A stretch of DNA of 64,000 bases from Casuarius casuarius (Eukaryota; Chordata; Aves; Casuariiformes; Casuariidae), in assembly GCA_003342895.1 (NCBI GenBank), contig PTFA01000028.1:5073464-5137463 (forward strand). Direction: 5' to 3'. Shown piece by piece: positions 1-13,659 of the stretch. A program made the position numbers and the translations under genes. How positions within the stretch are numbered: the stretch's first letter is position 1; the number at the start of each line of letters is the position of its first letter. Under the pieces are notes generated by a model. The model was given only the letters and a program-made list of their open reading frames with translations, had not been told where the DNA came from and did not search any database.

Positions 1-169
1 GTCATTACTGCCAAACTCTTCCAAATAGTTTTGCTATTATTAAAACAAACAAAAAAAACATGAATAGAGAATAGTTCAGGCCAGAATTCTTGTGTGTGCT
101 TGAAACACAGCGAGTCAACAGGAAAGGCTCTCAAGAGAATCCTTCACACTAAGCTGTGTTACTACCTAC

Positions 170-470
170 ATGGCTATGAAACTTATGGGATACAGGGAAG
201 AGCATTTTGAGATTGTACAAGACATTATGGGATGTTTAGAAGAGGAACTAAAGGCAGGGAAAGGGAGGGATCAGGGTGGTTTAGGGAGGAGCAAGCATGG
301 GGAAACAGAGGGATAAGGGGATAAAATAGCCATTCAAGCGTAAACATGTTGCTGGTCAGTACGCTTGCCTGACCTTGCCCTGCACCTGATCACTGCAGTC
401 TGTCCTGTCTTCATATTAAACACAATTTCTAACTATTCTCCTGGGTGTGGGGGCCTCTGTTCTGTGTGCA
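170..470 (+). mobile_element. Possible solo LTR-like segment
   Basis: This stretch has the layout of an endogenous retrovirus LTR on the plus strand. A purine-rich upstream part is followed by a TATA-like GGATAAAATAG (about 318-328), a C-rich transcribed part, a polyadenylation-type ATTAAA (415-420) and a short GT-rich tail. No primer-binding site, coding region or clear TG...CA ends with target duplication could be established, so the element and its borders are tentative. Confidence 0.3.
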
Positions 471-1200
471 CAAAGGTTTAAGTGCCAGCAACTGGAGTCA
501 GATCAGGGCTGTGAGGACCCATGTGCCTGTGGTGCCAGCAACCAGAACGAGTGAAGGTACATATGTCAGCATGTGTTCGCTAGTGAATATCAAGCCAGAC
601 TAGCTGACTTGTGAGCCAGGCATTGAAGCAGCGATAGGTCTGGGCTGGATATGTGTCTGTGTTTCTGAATGAGACAAGGCAGGGGGGAGTAGCTACTGGA
701 GAGACTGAGGACCCAGGCCAAGGACTGGGGAGACTAAGGTCTGGGGCTCAACACACAGGGGAGACCTGTTCGTATGTGTGTGTGTGTGCACGTGTGTTGC
801 TGGGTGGGAGGCAACTGGCTAGTCTAAGTGTCTAAGCCCAGTTACTGGAGGGATCCACAGCATGCGTATGGCTGTGTGCAAGAAAGGTCTGTACCAGCAG
901 CTGGAGTGGGGCTGCTGGCCTTGGAAGTTCACGAGTCGAGGTGCCAGCAGCTAGGGGAAGGGTGGATCCAGGGCCAGTTACTGTATAGACCAAGTGTCTA
1001 GGCCAGTGACTGGGGGATCCATAGCGTGTTTAGGGTGGCAGGATAGGGGGAGGGAAGGGAGCCTGCATATGTGTCTGTGAGTGAGGGGGTCTGTACCAGC
1101 AACTGGAGTGTGACTGTGCGCCTAGGGGGCTCGTATGAGCAGGTGCCACCAAACAGGGAGATTGAGGATCCAGGGCCAGTTACTGGGGAACCCATATTGT
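470..1200 (+). repeat. Degenerate tandem repeat block, period about 202 bp
   Basis: Two sequence words recur at the same spacing. GGTCTGTACCAGCARCTGGAGT occurs at 886 and 1088, and GGATCCAGGGCCAGTTACTG at 964 and 1166; both are 202 bases apart. A further CCAGCAACTGGAGT at 485 lies 409 bases before its counterpart at 894, about two periods, and a blurred copy is visible near 690. The block is about four units, G-rich and AT-poor relative to its surroundings, with an internal TG run at 773-797. The family is not recognised. Confidence 0.65.
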
Positions 1201-2973
1201 ATGTATGTACATATTTCCCACTAAAGGGCTATAGGGCTATAGGCAAAAGAAAGGGGAAATTAGTAGCAGGATGAATGCCCTTCTCTGAGTTGGAAAGGTA
1301 CAGGTGTTATTGTCTCCAGCTGAGTAAGCTGCTACCCACCTCTGCCATGATAAGAATTTCTGAAGAGGGAAGAGGAAGATGAGTAGGAATTGCATAGATA
1401 AAGTTTCTACTAGTTTATATTCGTTTGTCCAGCTGGACTGCATACCTTCAGGATGAAAGCTACGGAAGCTAAACATAGAAATTTTGGATTCTCCAAAAAC
1501 CCTTCAAAATAGTTGCTAAACAGATGATAATAATTGGGATATTAAAAGCAAAAGGTAGTATATCAGTTTCTCTTTTGTACCTGTTTATATTTTGTGTTAC
1601 TCTCTTCAGACACAAACTCCCTACAATAATATAAACAAACATACCTGTTACATATATTGTAAGTGAATGTTGACACATCACACAGTTTTTAAGTTTTCAT
1701 AGAGTATAAGCAGCTCTCTTCCTCTTTAAAAGCAAGAAACAAAACGGGAAAAACAAAAGCCATGAGCAGTCCCTAAAGTTATGAAATATGAACTATGCTG
1801 ACGATATACATAATAAATAGGAAGACTATTAAGGCAAATAAGTAATCTGCAGGTTGCATCAAGCACAAAGTGCTACATTGAACCTATCTGTTCAGAAAAA
1901 GGAAAGCAGAAGAGAAGACCAGCAAAAGTATCTTTAGAATACTTCAATAAAAGGGCATTTGGTCCTTGCAGTTGCAGGGTTTAAATGCAGTGCAGCCACT
2001 AAGATATACTAAACTAGGGAGAAATCACATAATCAGTCTTACAATTCACTTCAATTGAAGAAATTGAACTCAGACTAAACCAACTCAGGGTCTACTAAGC
2101 TAAGAATCCAGTCCATCATTTCCAAGCCTTCACTTTCCTAGCCACTTTAATCTAACATAAACATAGGCCATTGCCAAAAATGCCAATTCTCTCCACACCT
2201 TTCCTCTTAGCAGCTTGCTTTTTCCACTTTGTATATTTTGTGCCAGCTACAGCATAGTTTGGCCATATCACTTGCTACTGAAGAGAAGACAAAAAAAAAA
2301 ACAAAAACAAAAACACACAACCCTTGATACCTTTATTTATTACCCTTGTACTAATTTGCCCAATAGCTACAACAATGGACACCCTCTCCCCCCCCCCAAA
2401 CTGGGACACTACCTCCACAGCTCTAGCAAACAACAGAATATTCTGAAGTGTTTTGAAATTTATTCTCACATTAAGGTGGATCCAACTCTCAAATGAAGAT
2501 TTTAACCTTTTTTTTCCCCCCAGATACTTTTCTGAAATTTAAGATGTATAATAGGTGTCATAACTATACCAAAACTATATCAACTATATCAAAATGCTAC
2601 AATTATTAATCAAAGCATTTCTATCTTACAACAATATTACAACAATACAGTGGAAGGCAAAGGCGGACAGAGAATGCAATGCTTACCACATGGTAAAGAA
2701 TCATATTCAAAAAGAACAGAACAGTAATTACAGGAAGACACTATAAACAGACAGTAATGATTGAAAAAAAAATTTCAAAGTACTCTGTCTCCATTTCACA
2801 TGAGTAGAAGACAACAGATATTCTTGATCTCGACTGCTGGCAAAAAGCATATGAAAACATTTACTGTAGTAATTGAGGAAGAAAATAATTCCAAAGTATC
2901 TGAATTCTCACTAAATCAGTTGGGTGACTGAATGTCTACATATTCTCTATACTTTTTCAGAAATAGATCAGAG

Positions 2974-3046
2974 ATACATATGTGTATAAATGTGTGTGTA
3001 TGTATATGTATATCATATATATGTAAAAATACATATACACACACCC
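2974..3046. repeat. TG/TA/CA microsatellite
   Basis: Imperfect alternating purine-pyrimidine tract (ATACATATGTGTATAAATG through ACACACACC) with partial self-complementarity, about 90 bases from the end of AP3B1 exon 5 on the intron 5 side. Confidence 0.85.
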
Positions 3047-3135
3047 CTTAATTTGTCTTACTTTGTGTTATTAAACAAAGCCCAAAGCCTCATGATTTTT
3101 AAAACTGCTTTTCAACACACGTGAGAATTACTTAC

Positions 3136-3296
3136 CTGTATAGTTTTTGGATTGCATGGGCTGCATTCTTCCTCACATAAGGGGATAAATCAGAAGAAGC
3201 TTCCTTAATAGCAAGCATCATAATAGGAACAATAATTGGCACACGGATACTGGATAAAACTCTTAAAGCACTTGCACGGATTAACTGATTAGGATC
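3136..3296 (-). CDS. AP3B1: AP3B1 exon 5
   Basis: This 161-base exon on the minus strand has 53 codons plus two bases. It starts [18 protein letters not shown] and ends [10 protein letters not shown] followed by AG, the first two bases of a codon that is Ser in mammals. It forms the next helical repeats of the beta-3A trunk. The acceptor is ATTTTTTAG/GAT after a long C/T tract, and the donor is ACAG/GTAAG, close to consensus. [12 protein letters not shown] is diagnostic for AP3B1; AP3B2 has RKTAAHAIPKLY as I remember it. EASSD stands where the human protein has EASAD. No further exon is seen between here and the left window edge, so intron 5 is longer than 3.1 kb and the rest of the gene (about 900 residues in the family) lies outside. 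Confidence 0.96.
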
Positions 3297-5431
3297 CTAA
3301 AAAATGGGAGGGAAGGGGAGGAAAGAAAAAAGAGAGTGTGGAAATGCATCATTAAATCCTCTATAGTGTTTACGCTAATTAGAGAGAGCACATTAAACCA
3401 CCTTTTTCCCCTTTTATACTATCAGTCAAGCTTTCAGCTTAAGGCCACATGGATATGAAAACGTGCCAAACTTCACACAATAAAGTTTCATCAACAGGGT
3501 TGGGGACAGGGGGAGGGGTGGAGAAGAAGCAAACATGAAAATCTGACAAAGGAAAGCATTAACATAGTGCACTTATCCAAGCAAATTATGAAAATGATGG
3601 ACTAAAAACTAATATTTTATTTAATGATTTCTGCATTTAATATTTTCTGCAATCCAAGCGGAATTCAGGTATTCTGAAAGACACACTTGGCTCAATTTTA
3701 TTACTTAAATATATCAATTAGCAGATGCATAACTACACATCCATGTTGCTCTTTACTGCAAAAGATAATCTGAAGCTGGTAACAAAATAGGTTTTGTTAA
3801 GAACATGTAAAATTTTTAAGCTTAATGTTTTGAAACTCTCCTCTTCTTCCTACCTTTCTTTCTTTGCTCCCAGTTCTCTGTCCCCCTTTATAATGTACGG
3901 TTAGCTTGGAGATCCAACAATCGCATAAAACATCCACACTTGGAGGTACCATTATGCAAAACATTAATCATGGGCTTGGGACACGTTGGGGGGAGAAGAA
4001 AAAACCCACAGTGCTTAATCAAGCACTAAATCCACTAGAACCCAGAAAACTGAAGTTGTGGCTGCATTAATTCAGCATGCTACCTGTCAGAAGGGCACTG
4101 TTCAAAGAACATTTCTATCAAGGCCTGAGAGTTGGCAACACAGGTTTTTGGACTGTTATTACTTAATGACCAATTTACATAAGTTCTCAAAATTCCTAAT
4201 TTATAGCAACTTCCAGGCAGCAAGTACCTGGATGGTGAAACCACTTAATTTAACTGTTTTTTTGGAAAACAGTCTTGTGTTCATCAGTGTTGCCGAAGCT
4301 CATCTCCAAACACACAAGTTTAAAAATACTAGCAAGTTCATTGCAGGGGGTATTCCCACAAATAACAAAGCCCAGAGCTATATTATTCCTTACAAAGCTG
4401 GAAGCACATTGGTACAAAAATAAATAGAACGAATTACATTTGGTTATCTTTTATGGTTGGCTTAATAAATTTCCTTAGTTGCTCCAAAATCTTACCAAGC
4501 TTAGATCCTGCCTCCTTGCTGCATCACCACTTCCGAGTTACTCACAGCAACAACTTTGAGTTATCCCCTCTCCTTCTGTTCCTATCCATAGCTTCTTAAA
4601 AGTTATACCAAAGACATGCTCCCTGTACACAGATCTCATTAAAAAGTTCAGTTGAATTTTAGCTTTTCATGGCAGTCACAGATGATAACCACGTAGTACA
4701 TATGACATTGAAATAAAAGGTAGAAGGAAAGAGGCAGAATGTGGGATGCTCCTAGTGTTGCACAGCTGGTGCTCTGACTTGCAACACACTTTCTGACAAG
4801 AGATAAGGTCTGGATCAGTGATGCGACAGAAATTAATTACAAACCTAGAGTAGCCTTACAAGGTTCAGGAGAAAAGAAAACTTTTTTTATGTTAAAAAAC
4901 TGGCCAAACTTAAGGGTAGAGAATTAATAAATCCTTCTAACACTCCACAATCACACTTCAAAGGCACTCTTAGCTTTTGTGCTCTAATCCCATGCCCCAT
5001 GAATCTGAAAAGAAACAACAAAAAATGCTATTTCTTTGGTACTTCTTATTAAAAGTAATATGCACTACACATTGAATACTTTAATGTGGGTATCACAGTT
5101 TTCCTTATGTTCCACCTCTGTTACACATAAGCATGTTTTACACAAACTAGAAGAAACACAACTGGCTGAGGGTAATAACTAGGTCTCCATCCTACATACA
5201 CCAATCAGCTGCATTACTTTAGTGAAATAGCTCTACTTCAAGCAGGCTTAGCTGCTTCATGGGGTTTGAGGCAGCGCAAAAAACTTTGTGCAAATGATAT
5301 AACTTGAGACTGCTTTACCAGATGCAGATACCTACATGCTTTAGCTTACCAAACTACACTTGCACAGATCTTTTTATTTTTGTGATATCACCTCAGAATT
5401 CTCCATGAAATGCCAATTAAAAGGTACTCAC
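3297..5431 (-). other. AP3B1: AP3B1 intron 4
   Basis: 2135-base intron between exons 4 and 5, bounded by GT-AG on the minus strand. The acceptor end (3297-3340) is a long C/T tract. I see no embedded gene or recognisable transposon. A 121-codon plus-strand open frame at 4058-4423 looks like chance. Confidence 0.9.
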
Positions 5432-5527
5432 CTTTAAAGCACGCTGAAAAGTACTGATGGACAACAATGCTAGATCTTGCTGTTCTTCTGCGTAACGCAT
5501 CAAATAAACATACACAAGCTTTTTTAT
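5432..5527 (-). CDS. AP3B1: AP3B1 exon 4
   Basis: Thirty-two codons in phase 0 on the minus strand, beginning [18 protein letters not shown] and ending FQRALK. This is the adaptin signature segment in which the second HEAT-like repeat is followed by the [11 protein letters not shown] motif shared by beta subunits of AP complexes. The acceptor is CCTGTTTTCAG/ATA and the donor is AAG/GTGAGT, a near-consensus site. Met replaces the Val I recall in the mammalian LVRY, a conservative change. The paralogue has FQRGLK as I remember it; Ala here supports AP3B1. A plus-strand open frame overlapping this exon (5467-5757) is a shadow of it and of intron sequence. Confidence 0.96.
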
Positions 5528-8500
5528 CTGAAAACAGGAACACAGAAAACATCATTATCAGAAAGTTTTCTTATTCTATAAAACTGAGTTCTAGATTGCA
5601 CATTTTCATCAATATTTTATTCTTTGAAGGAATGAAACAATTAATACATCACTGGAATAGTCACATGCTTGATAATATCAAAAGGGACTTCTCAAATGTC
5701 TTACGACTTACTGTAAATCTTTTAATAAAAATACCGAGATGCTGCAAAATTACCTAATTAAGGATACAGTGAGATGAAGACTAATAATACAGAGTACTGC
5801 TTTGTATTAGATACTAGTAAATAGAGACTTGAATGATCTAAGAATGGCAACTGACCACCTGAGCAATCCTAACCCATTCTTAACAAAAATAACATAGATT
5901 AGGCTAAACTGCAGTCACCAAGGATTTCAGCAGGCCCATTTTACTTTACTCTGAAACTCAAAGTCAATTTAACACATCTGAAAGGGAATATAACTTGCAG
6001 CTGAAGGGCAGTAATTTACACTATTTAACTTTGATTAAAAGAGCACTTCTGTCTATGTCTTGTACAAAAGCAAAGGGTATTAGATACACCTTTGCCTGAT
6101 TACACGCATTCAAAAGATGTAGTTATTCATAAGCTTATTACAAAGGATGCAATGTTCAAAGATTAAGAAAACCTCAATATGATTTGGGGGAGGGGAATTT
6201 TCAGTTTAATTCATTTTACCCCCTCACGGCCACTGTGCGTCAAACATTGAACGCATTTTTTACATTTGAGTCGTAAACTGACTATTGGGGTTTATAATGG
6301 AAACTCTGAAAGACCCTCAACTACAGCTGTGCTATAATTACCATCACTATCAGAAGATGTATCTTTGTGCCAGTTCTGGCAAAAAGCATAGTATTAAATC
6401 ACAGAAGGTTACACCACCCTAAATTATTTGTTGTTCAGCTATAGACAAACAGCAATCAACATTGACCACAAGAGGCCTATGCACTGAATGACTGCAGGTG
6501 TGCAAAGAAAGCCTCCTTTCCTTGAAACCACTCTGTGACTAGAAATGGAAGCACTTAGGGTTTCGTGACTACACTGTTCTTTTATCATTTACCTTCATTC
6601 AATGTTAAAATGCTCCTTTCTATAAAACTAATCATAACAGGGGCACATTAGGCTTGAGGAACACAGGCAGATCTGTTTAATTAGTTTATCAATATAAGCA
6701 CATCAAACTCCATGAGTTATTGACCAAGACTTATTTTTGTTCTATACCACCAATTGCTTATTAGGTCACTTTTTGTATCCCTACCATCCAATGACATGAT
6801 GCACATAATCAAGTTGAGGGCAGCGTGTACTTATAAAAATAAAAATCACAAGGCACTTCTGTAAACAATAAGATGCCCTTTGCTTCTCTTAAGGCAAATG
6901 AACATGTTCTACTGCTTCTTCACCTCCATTTCCCTCTATCAGGGCATTAAACATGGTTAAAAGAAAACAGCAGCCATTTCTGGGCAGGAAAGTCACTTAG
7001 ATAAACTGATGCATTTTATGCTACTGCATCGTAGTGACTTGTACAGACAGATTTTTGTAATAATTATTACAGAATGCACAAAAAAATTGGCAAAACAAAT
7101 TAGCAAAACAGTATAAGCATCAACATACTAAGAATGTGACTTAACCCATTCCAAATAATTTCTAGTAATTTCAAAACTACCCTTAAAACTGGATCACAAT
7201 AAAGGTATCTAGGAGCCAGAAGTGCTAACTGGTCAGCTCTGAGGGTCATTACATTCTGAACTAAATTTGTCATCCAATAACCCTGATAAAGGGGAGAAAT
7301 CAGTGAGCTGTCTTTTCTGAATGCCCTGATACCTTTTCAGTTTAAGTCTTCTCCTCCCACAAGCTTATTTTTCTGCAGTTTAGAACCAAGATAAGTTATG
7401 AGAGAACTTTAACCACCATATGAAGGAAGACATATGAACTCATAATTATCCATTTATTTTAAAACATAACAAAAAGGCCTATAAAATACAAATGGAGAAG
7501 TTTTCTGCTAGTTAACAGCACTCAAGATCAATACTTTCATATAAGCACTCTTTTCAGGAACACTTTTCAAGGCACTCCTTTTTGGTCAAAGTTTTGAACA
7601 ATTCAAAACTGGGCCTACAGTACATAAAATTTAACTTAACATAAGGGGAAGAGAATATATTTGACTAGTTCCATTATTTTCTATCTTAAAATAAAATAAT
7701 ACATGCAATTCTCTGCACCTTTCATCACCTATTATTAAAAACATATTCACAATGCCTTTAAAAGTATTTAAATACAGTAAGTTCTGAAAGACTCTGATCT
7801 TGCCATCTTTGAACATCCAAACATCAACTTGCCAGAACTCAGCATTTAGCCTCAGGCAAAAGGAAAAAGCAAAACAATGTTTTAAAGTAGTAGCTAAATA
7901 CGAACAACTTTTTAAAAGCTAAAATTAGAGTCTAACTTGCCTATGCCTATCCATCAATGTAATATAAAGAAAAAACAGACACATCACACAGGTGACTTCC
8001 TGTATTGCAACACAACAGGGAGAGGCAGCAGTTTGCTGAAGTCATTATTGCAGGAAATATAATCTTCTATGGCATAAGCCATGGGAAAAGCAACTTTTTT
8101 GTTCACATTTGTAATAGAAGGCTGACATACATGTTTTACAGGGGTGGAAGGGAGAATTGGAGAATGCAATCAGTTAACTCATCTTCTTAAAACGCAGTGC
8201 TTCAAACAACTATTCCCTGCATTTTTCCATAATTATGTTCCTGTATGGTAGGATATAGTTAATAAAGTTGCATGCTTGCTCTGCTATCCTCAAACTGCCC
8301 CTTGTCGGTCACTATGCAGTCCAGACTCACAAACTTATAACTGTGACTTTTCATCCAGATTTTCCATTGTCAAGGCAATTATAACTCCGGCACCTCAGCA
8401 CTAGAGCTGATAGCATGTAGTACAGGCAGTGAGCGTTAGAGTAACGTGTTTATTATTTGTTTATAAAAACTTTCCAGTGTACAACTTCTGATGCAGATGC

Positions 8501-9697
8501 TGCTTTCAGTTTCTCAAGCCATCTAATAAGCCTGTGGTCTTAAACACGTCATAGCTGAATGCAGTCTCCATTCTTAACTTGAACTTCCTGGAAATCAGTT
8601 GAATTCGCCTATCTAGTCCAAGATAGGTTTTTTTTCTTGCTTTCCTATGAAGAAAAAGCTATGAAGCAAGCTACCTTGTGTGTCTAACCCCTAATGTTGG
8701 GGCAAAAAATAACAGGTAAACAGCTAAAATAAGAGGATGGTGTGCAGTCAGAAAGAAAAATTCATGTTTCTGCTAGAGTTTCATCCATGGAAGTCCTGAA
8801 AATATCTGTTAAATAAGTCTCCTACTAATTAAGCAGAGATCATGCAATTCAGTGTACGTCGAATAAATTCAGTCAAGCAGCTCGAGTCTCAAGAAATTAA
8901 CTCCTATCACAGATTATTTGGATGCAGCTATTTCATTAGCTACTTTTACAGGAAGTTTGATGGTTCTCCAAAATACATCCCTTCCTCCTATCACTTCTTT
9001 CATAATTCTTCATACAAAGTAAATGAGTAAGGGAGTAATCCTAACATGGGAAGCAGCTTCACAGCTGAAAGGAGAATTTTGGTACCATGCCATTCCCAGC
9101 AAGATAGCAAACGGGACTCCCTGCCAAAATACCTCATCTTTTTTAGCTGGTTTATCATTTGGATATTTTTCCATGTATCTTCATAGAGTGGCAAGTGTAT
9201 TAATGCTTAGCCTAAAAACATGTTAGACCCACCCCCTTTACTGCATATACTAGCAATAAAATACAAGAGTTTTTATGTACGGGTAGGCTGTGCGTAAGGT
9301 CTTGCTTTCGAGTCTCCATATCTTGTAAGACACTCAAACAAGAGTAACCCAAAGACCTGGAGTTACAATGCATCTAAGCAAAAGTTTCTCCTCAGCTCAA
9401 GATGGTACCAATTTTTATCTCAATAGTCATGTCTTTTGAAGAGATCTGAGATATGAAAGCTACCATCTTGTAGTCTGCTCTAATCACAGACATTTACATT
9501 AACAGTTTTGAATTTGTTTATATTTTAATAATTAAAGAACCAACACTTAAATTTTGTGGAACAAAACATTATTTTAAACAAATTTGATTTGTCATATCAC
9601 ATTTTGCATGATGGTGAATTCTTACAGAAACAATTAGATACAATTTTCATAAACAAGGATCTTTCATAACAGTATGTTTAATAAGCCATAGCAATAC
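5528..9697 (-). other. AP3B1: AP3B1 intron 3
   Basis: 4170-base GT-AG intron. AT-rich, without recognisable repeats, RNA genes or convincing open frames. The short frames around 7.6-9.2 kb overlap one another on both strands and show no domain. Confidence 0.9.
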
Positions 9698-9772
9698 CTC
9701 AATATTTTTACTGGCAACATTCTTCACAACAGCAGGAAATAACTCTGAAGCATTTTTTCCCTTTGCAATCAT
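9698..9772 (-). CDS. AP3B1: AP3B1 exon 3
   Basis: Exactly 25 codons in phase 0 on the minus strand, starting [18 protein letters not shown] and ending KNIE. This continues the alpha-solenoid trunk of the beta subunit, which packs against delta, sigma-3 and mu-3 in the AP-3 heterotetramer at the membrane. The acceptor is TTTTTTTCAG/ATG, and the donor is GAG/GTATTG, a weaker GTATTG form. The residue sequence appears unchanged from the mammalian AP3B1 I remember, as expected for a strongly constrained stretch. The AP3B2 version I recall reads MIARGKNASD, so the Lys and Glu here again favour AP3B1. The Met at its first codon is internal and not a start. Confidence 0.96.
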
Positions 9773-12700
9773 CTGAAAAAAAAAATAGTTTTAAGAGATG
9801 TATTATTCCAGATCTTCATTTCTTCTTTGTTTCTACATAAAATTGACAATAAAGTCTCCTTTATTTTTTGTTGACAGCAAAGCTTCATAGGACGCTAACT
9901 ATAGGACAAAACCACTGAGTGCTGGTCAGTAACATGGTAGAGTAACATGGTAGAGAAACAACAGACTCTATCACACCATATCGCAAACCATTTTAAATGT
10001 TTTTAAAATGACTTTAAAACAAAGAATTTGCTCATTCCAAAAGCTTTACAGCATTCCTTTTTGGGAGCTGCCTTCCTGAAAAAAAAGAAACACCATCAGC
10101 TTACAGGCCTGCTTGCAAAAAGAAGCAAGCTTAGTTCAAACCAGGATTGCAGGACAAGTTATATACCTTTCAAACTCCTGTTCCCCTCCCACAAATATGA
10201 TTTTAGCGTGCAACAGAACTCAAAAATCAGTATCAAATAGACATCACACTTAAACCAAGAACAAAACAAGGTTAGTTTCCATAACAAGTTAAACACAAGA
10301 GACCTTACTGAAGTGTTTATACAGAGCAAAAAAGAACAAAGGTAAAAGCAAAATCAGTTAAGCTACTACTGTGGTTTTCTTGTTTAAAAGGAAAAAGTCT
10401 TCATATTTAATCTCATAGAAACATTTGAAGATAGGGCATACAGTAAAGGAAATAAAACTGTTCTCCCAATAAAGAGCACACAAATAACAGAACACAGTTT
10501 AGCTTTATCCCTTGTATGAACAGCTTTAAAGAAGGAAGCTATTTATAAGAATCAAGTACATACAAGGGATAAAATACTTCAACGCACACTGAAAGCATAC
10601 AACTCTCTCCTCTCTTAGCTCAAAATTACAGCAATATGTCTGCCAATAATTCAGGTTACGATGCTGCTGAATACAGACACGCTCAGAATAGGACAAGGCC
10701 AGGATCCAGTCAGCCAAACATCAAGCTAATTGGAGAGGACAAGAGGTGACGAAGACAATCAAATATGCAGGGGTCCGACACCGGAATATAAAGCTTTGCA
10801 AACGTAATCACTATTTTTCATAACTACCTCACATCCTCATCATTGTTCAAGTTTACATAGCTGATCAAACTTCATATACAAGAGATACGAGTTAGGAATA
10901 TATATCTCATTGGTAAAACATAGTAAGGGCACAAAGAACTTGGATTTCATGCAGCAAAGGCAAGAAAAGAAAACGTGAAACTAGGTGATGCTTGACAAAC
11001 TGCACGTTAGGAGGTTAGAAAAAGAAGCTAAAAAAAATAAGGAGTTGTTGAAGTTCAAACTGTCACTGAACCTTCTGAAAGAGTTTAAGACCAGCTATCC
11101 AACATCACACTTCATTTTAACAGAATTAATATCTTAAATTTTATTTTTTGGCAGCTGTATTTAAGTACAGGAAGTGACGTAAACTAAGAATAAATGGTAT
11201 TGTATGGGTTTCTGGGATTTTTAATTAAGAATGAAATGAAAATACTGCTATCAGAACTGGGGTTTTTATAAGAAATGCCAGTTTCAGAATGACCAGAATC
11301 AAGCAGAACTTAGTAACAAGATGCACTGAAAAAAAGTATCATAGAAGAGCACATTATTATCACCACATCTTGATGTAACAGAAGTTAAGTTATTCAAAAA
11401 TAAGGATGATTCTTTAAATTACAATCAGTGTTGCACCCTATCAGGGAAATCTACGCATTACTTACATTATTTAACTGACCAACCATAATAGCTCCAGTGT
11501 ACCATGTAAATATGTATTTAGGGTCTTTTAAAAGGGTGTATTTTGACTCATTAAGTCATAATGATTAGCGTAAATCCTTCTTAGACCATGGATCATTAAC
11601 CTGGAAGAACATAATGGTCCTTTCCAAGACTAAGGTCTGTTGTGTCAATTTTGCTGCTGTGCCTAGACATTCTCCAGTTGTGGAGTCTTATATAACTGAA
11701 GCTCCTACACAAGCACGAACTTTCATTCTGCAAGAAACACTACATCTGGCCACAAGTCTGTGTGCTGTTCTGTCCGTAGAAAATATAGGACATGTGGGCT
11801 TTGCATGTGATACTGTGCACTGAACTTCTTTTTTTTTCCCTTTTTGAATGAGAGACAGACACAGACAGACGGGAATTTCACTGTTGGATATTAGGCACAT
11901 GAATTTTCTTTCAAAAAATCTATGCCCTGAAATTCTGAAGGAGAGAAATTCTGCTGAGATTTTTCCCTAGATGAGAAGTTTAGAAGAGCAGAAAGATCAG
12001 GTTTCACATGCCAACAAGAATGCCTTGATTGTTGTAACATCAGTAGCAGGTCTTAAAAAAGAAATATCGGATACTGTTTTCATGCATATAGTCAAATACA
12101 CTTAGTGCTATATATACTTCAAATTTATGTCTAAAACAGCAGTATTGCTGCTAATCTCACACAGACTAGGATTATGACATGTAAGCAAGAACAATTTTAT
12201 GCATGTAAGCAAGAAATAAAATAATTTACTGACTGAAAAACCACCACTTGTTACTTATCATACAAAAACCACACGTATGTATTTTTAGTTGAGAATAGCC
12301 TTAAACAGCTTCATACAAGACAGGAAGTGAAAAGGTCAACAAGAAACTACTCCTATACTTGAAATTATGTTGTAAGTGATATGCTTAACAGTCATTGCCT
12401 GCAGGACATACATGTTTGTTTGCAATGAATTTCCTTCTCTGCAGCGGAGAGTTTGCAACCCAGGTTAAAAGGGGAAGAAGCAGCACAAAGAGCTGTTAGA
12501 AGTGTTCTCCTGCTACTTTTCCCTGCACTTATATGGAAGAACAAAGCTTCAACCTCTTGAAGTCTACTGAAAGAGTAAGACAACCATTGGTTTGGACAGC
12601 TTTTTCCATATATAAAAGTATGGTGAATGCATATTCAAGTGAGGCATGTTAAACAATACTCTGACACTGGAGTTCCCTTTTCTTCTAATTACAAGGCTAA

Positions 12701-13659
12701 AGGAAGCCTTTTATCTCTGGAAAACATATCCCATCCATGAGAACTCACTCATCCTGACCTCTTTCTAGCTGCTCTACAGATCTTTTGTCATCATCCCCCC
12801 TTCCCCTTCCCCTACTTATCTGCCAAACCTGCTTCCTTTAGTAACATACAACATCTGGCAGAATTGAAGCACTGTTTGCCCTTATTCAGATTAAAGGGGA
12901 AAGAATGATGCTGAACAGTAATTATGTTCTGTCAAGGTGTTATTCATACAGACATTCACACTGAATGGAACTCAAACCCAGAGAATTAAAACCTTTGCAA
13001 GAGTGTTAGCAACACACACATCCACCTATCCTCAAGGTTCACGTATAATTATAAAGCCAGTGCATACATTATTCGTCAGCTTCATATAAACCAGATGTGT
13101 TCCCTTTTCTCTGGAAAAAAGGGAGAAGAGGGAAGTGGGAGAAGAAACCATATGCACATTTCCACCCACATTCTACAACATATAAAATAATACACTACCC
13201 TCTTTTCATCACCTTAAGTGATAGTCCACATGTATATTTACACCGTGAGTGTTGTGAACCAGCCACACACTCTCCTCAGCCACGCACTTAGGTGGTCTGA
13301 AGTGGATCTCAAACATTTTCACTGGCAGAGTGAACCTTAAACCACTGTGTAACAACTACATAATTTCTGGAAGCCTTTGTATTAACATGGTGCTTGACAT
13401 GGTGCTCCACTCTGTAGATATCAGGATTAGAGACATATTTCAGAAAGGACATTAAAGCATCTCAAGCCCTGCTAGAGTTTGGCCGGTGAATACAAGTCCA
13501 CTTTTCAGGAAAAGCTTTCCCCATAACCTATAACATGTTCCGACAAGCTTCACACAGAAACCACTGCATCACCTACTTGGGGATTACTGATACAGATCTA
13601 CGTTCTGCAAACAGAGAAACAAAGACCATTTGACTCCCAGCATTTCAGGTGATGAGTTG

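Larger units (their letters stand above)
1..3135 (-). other. AP3B1: AP3B1 intron 5 (partial)
   Basis: This is the 5' part of the intron following exon 5, continuing beyond the window. I find no further AP3B1 exon in it. It holds an LTR-like segment and a degenerate tandem repeat block (listed separately), a poly-C tract (2388-2397) and a mixed TG/TA microsatellite (2974-3046). The open frames seen here (for example 653-835, 1071-1274 and 2215-2496) have no recognisable protein features. Confidence 0.85.

Noticed and set aside
4058..4423. 121-codon plus-strand frame in intron 4
   Set aside because: No recognisable domain, inside an intron, no promoter or splice context; expected by chance.
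9698..9772. AP3B2 as the identity of the gene
   Set aside because: Residues distinguishing the paralogues ([37 protein letters not shown]) all fit AP3B1.
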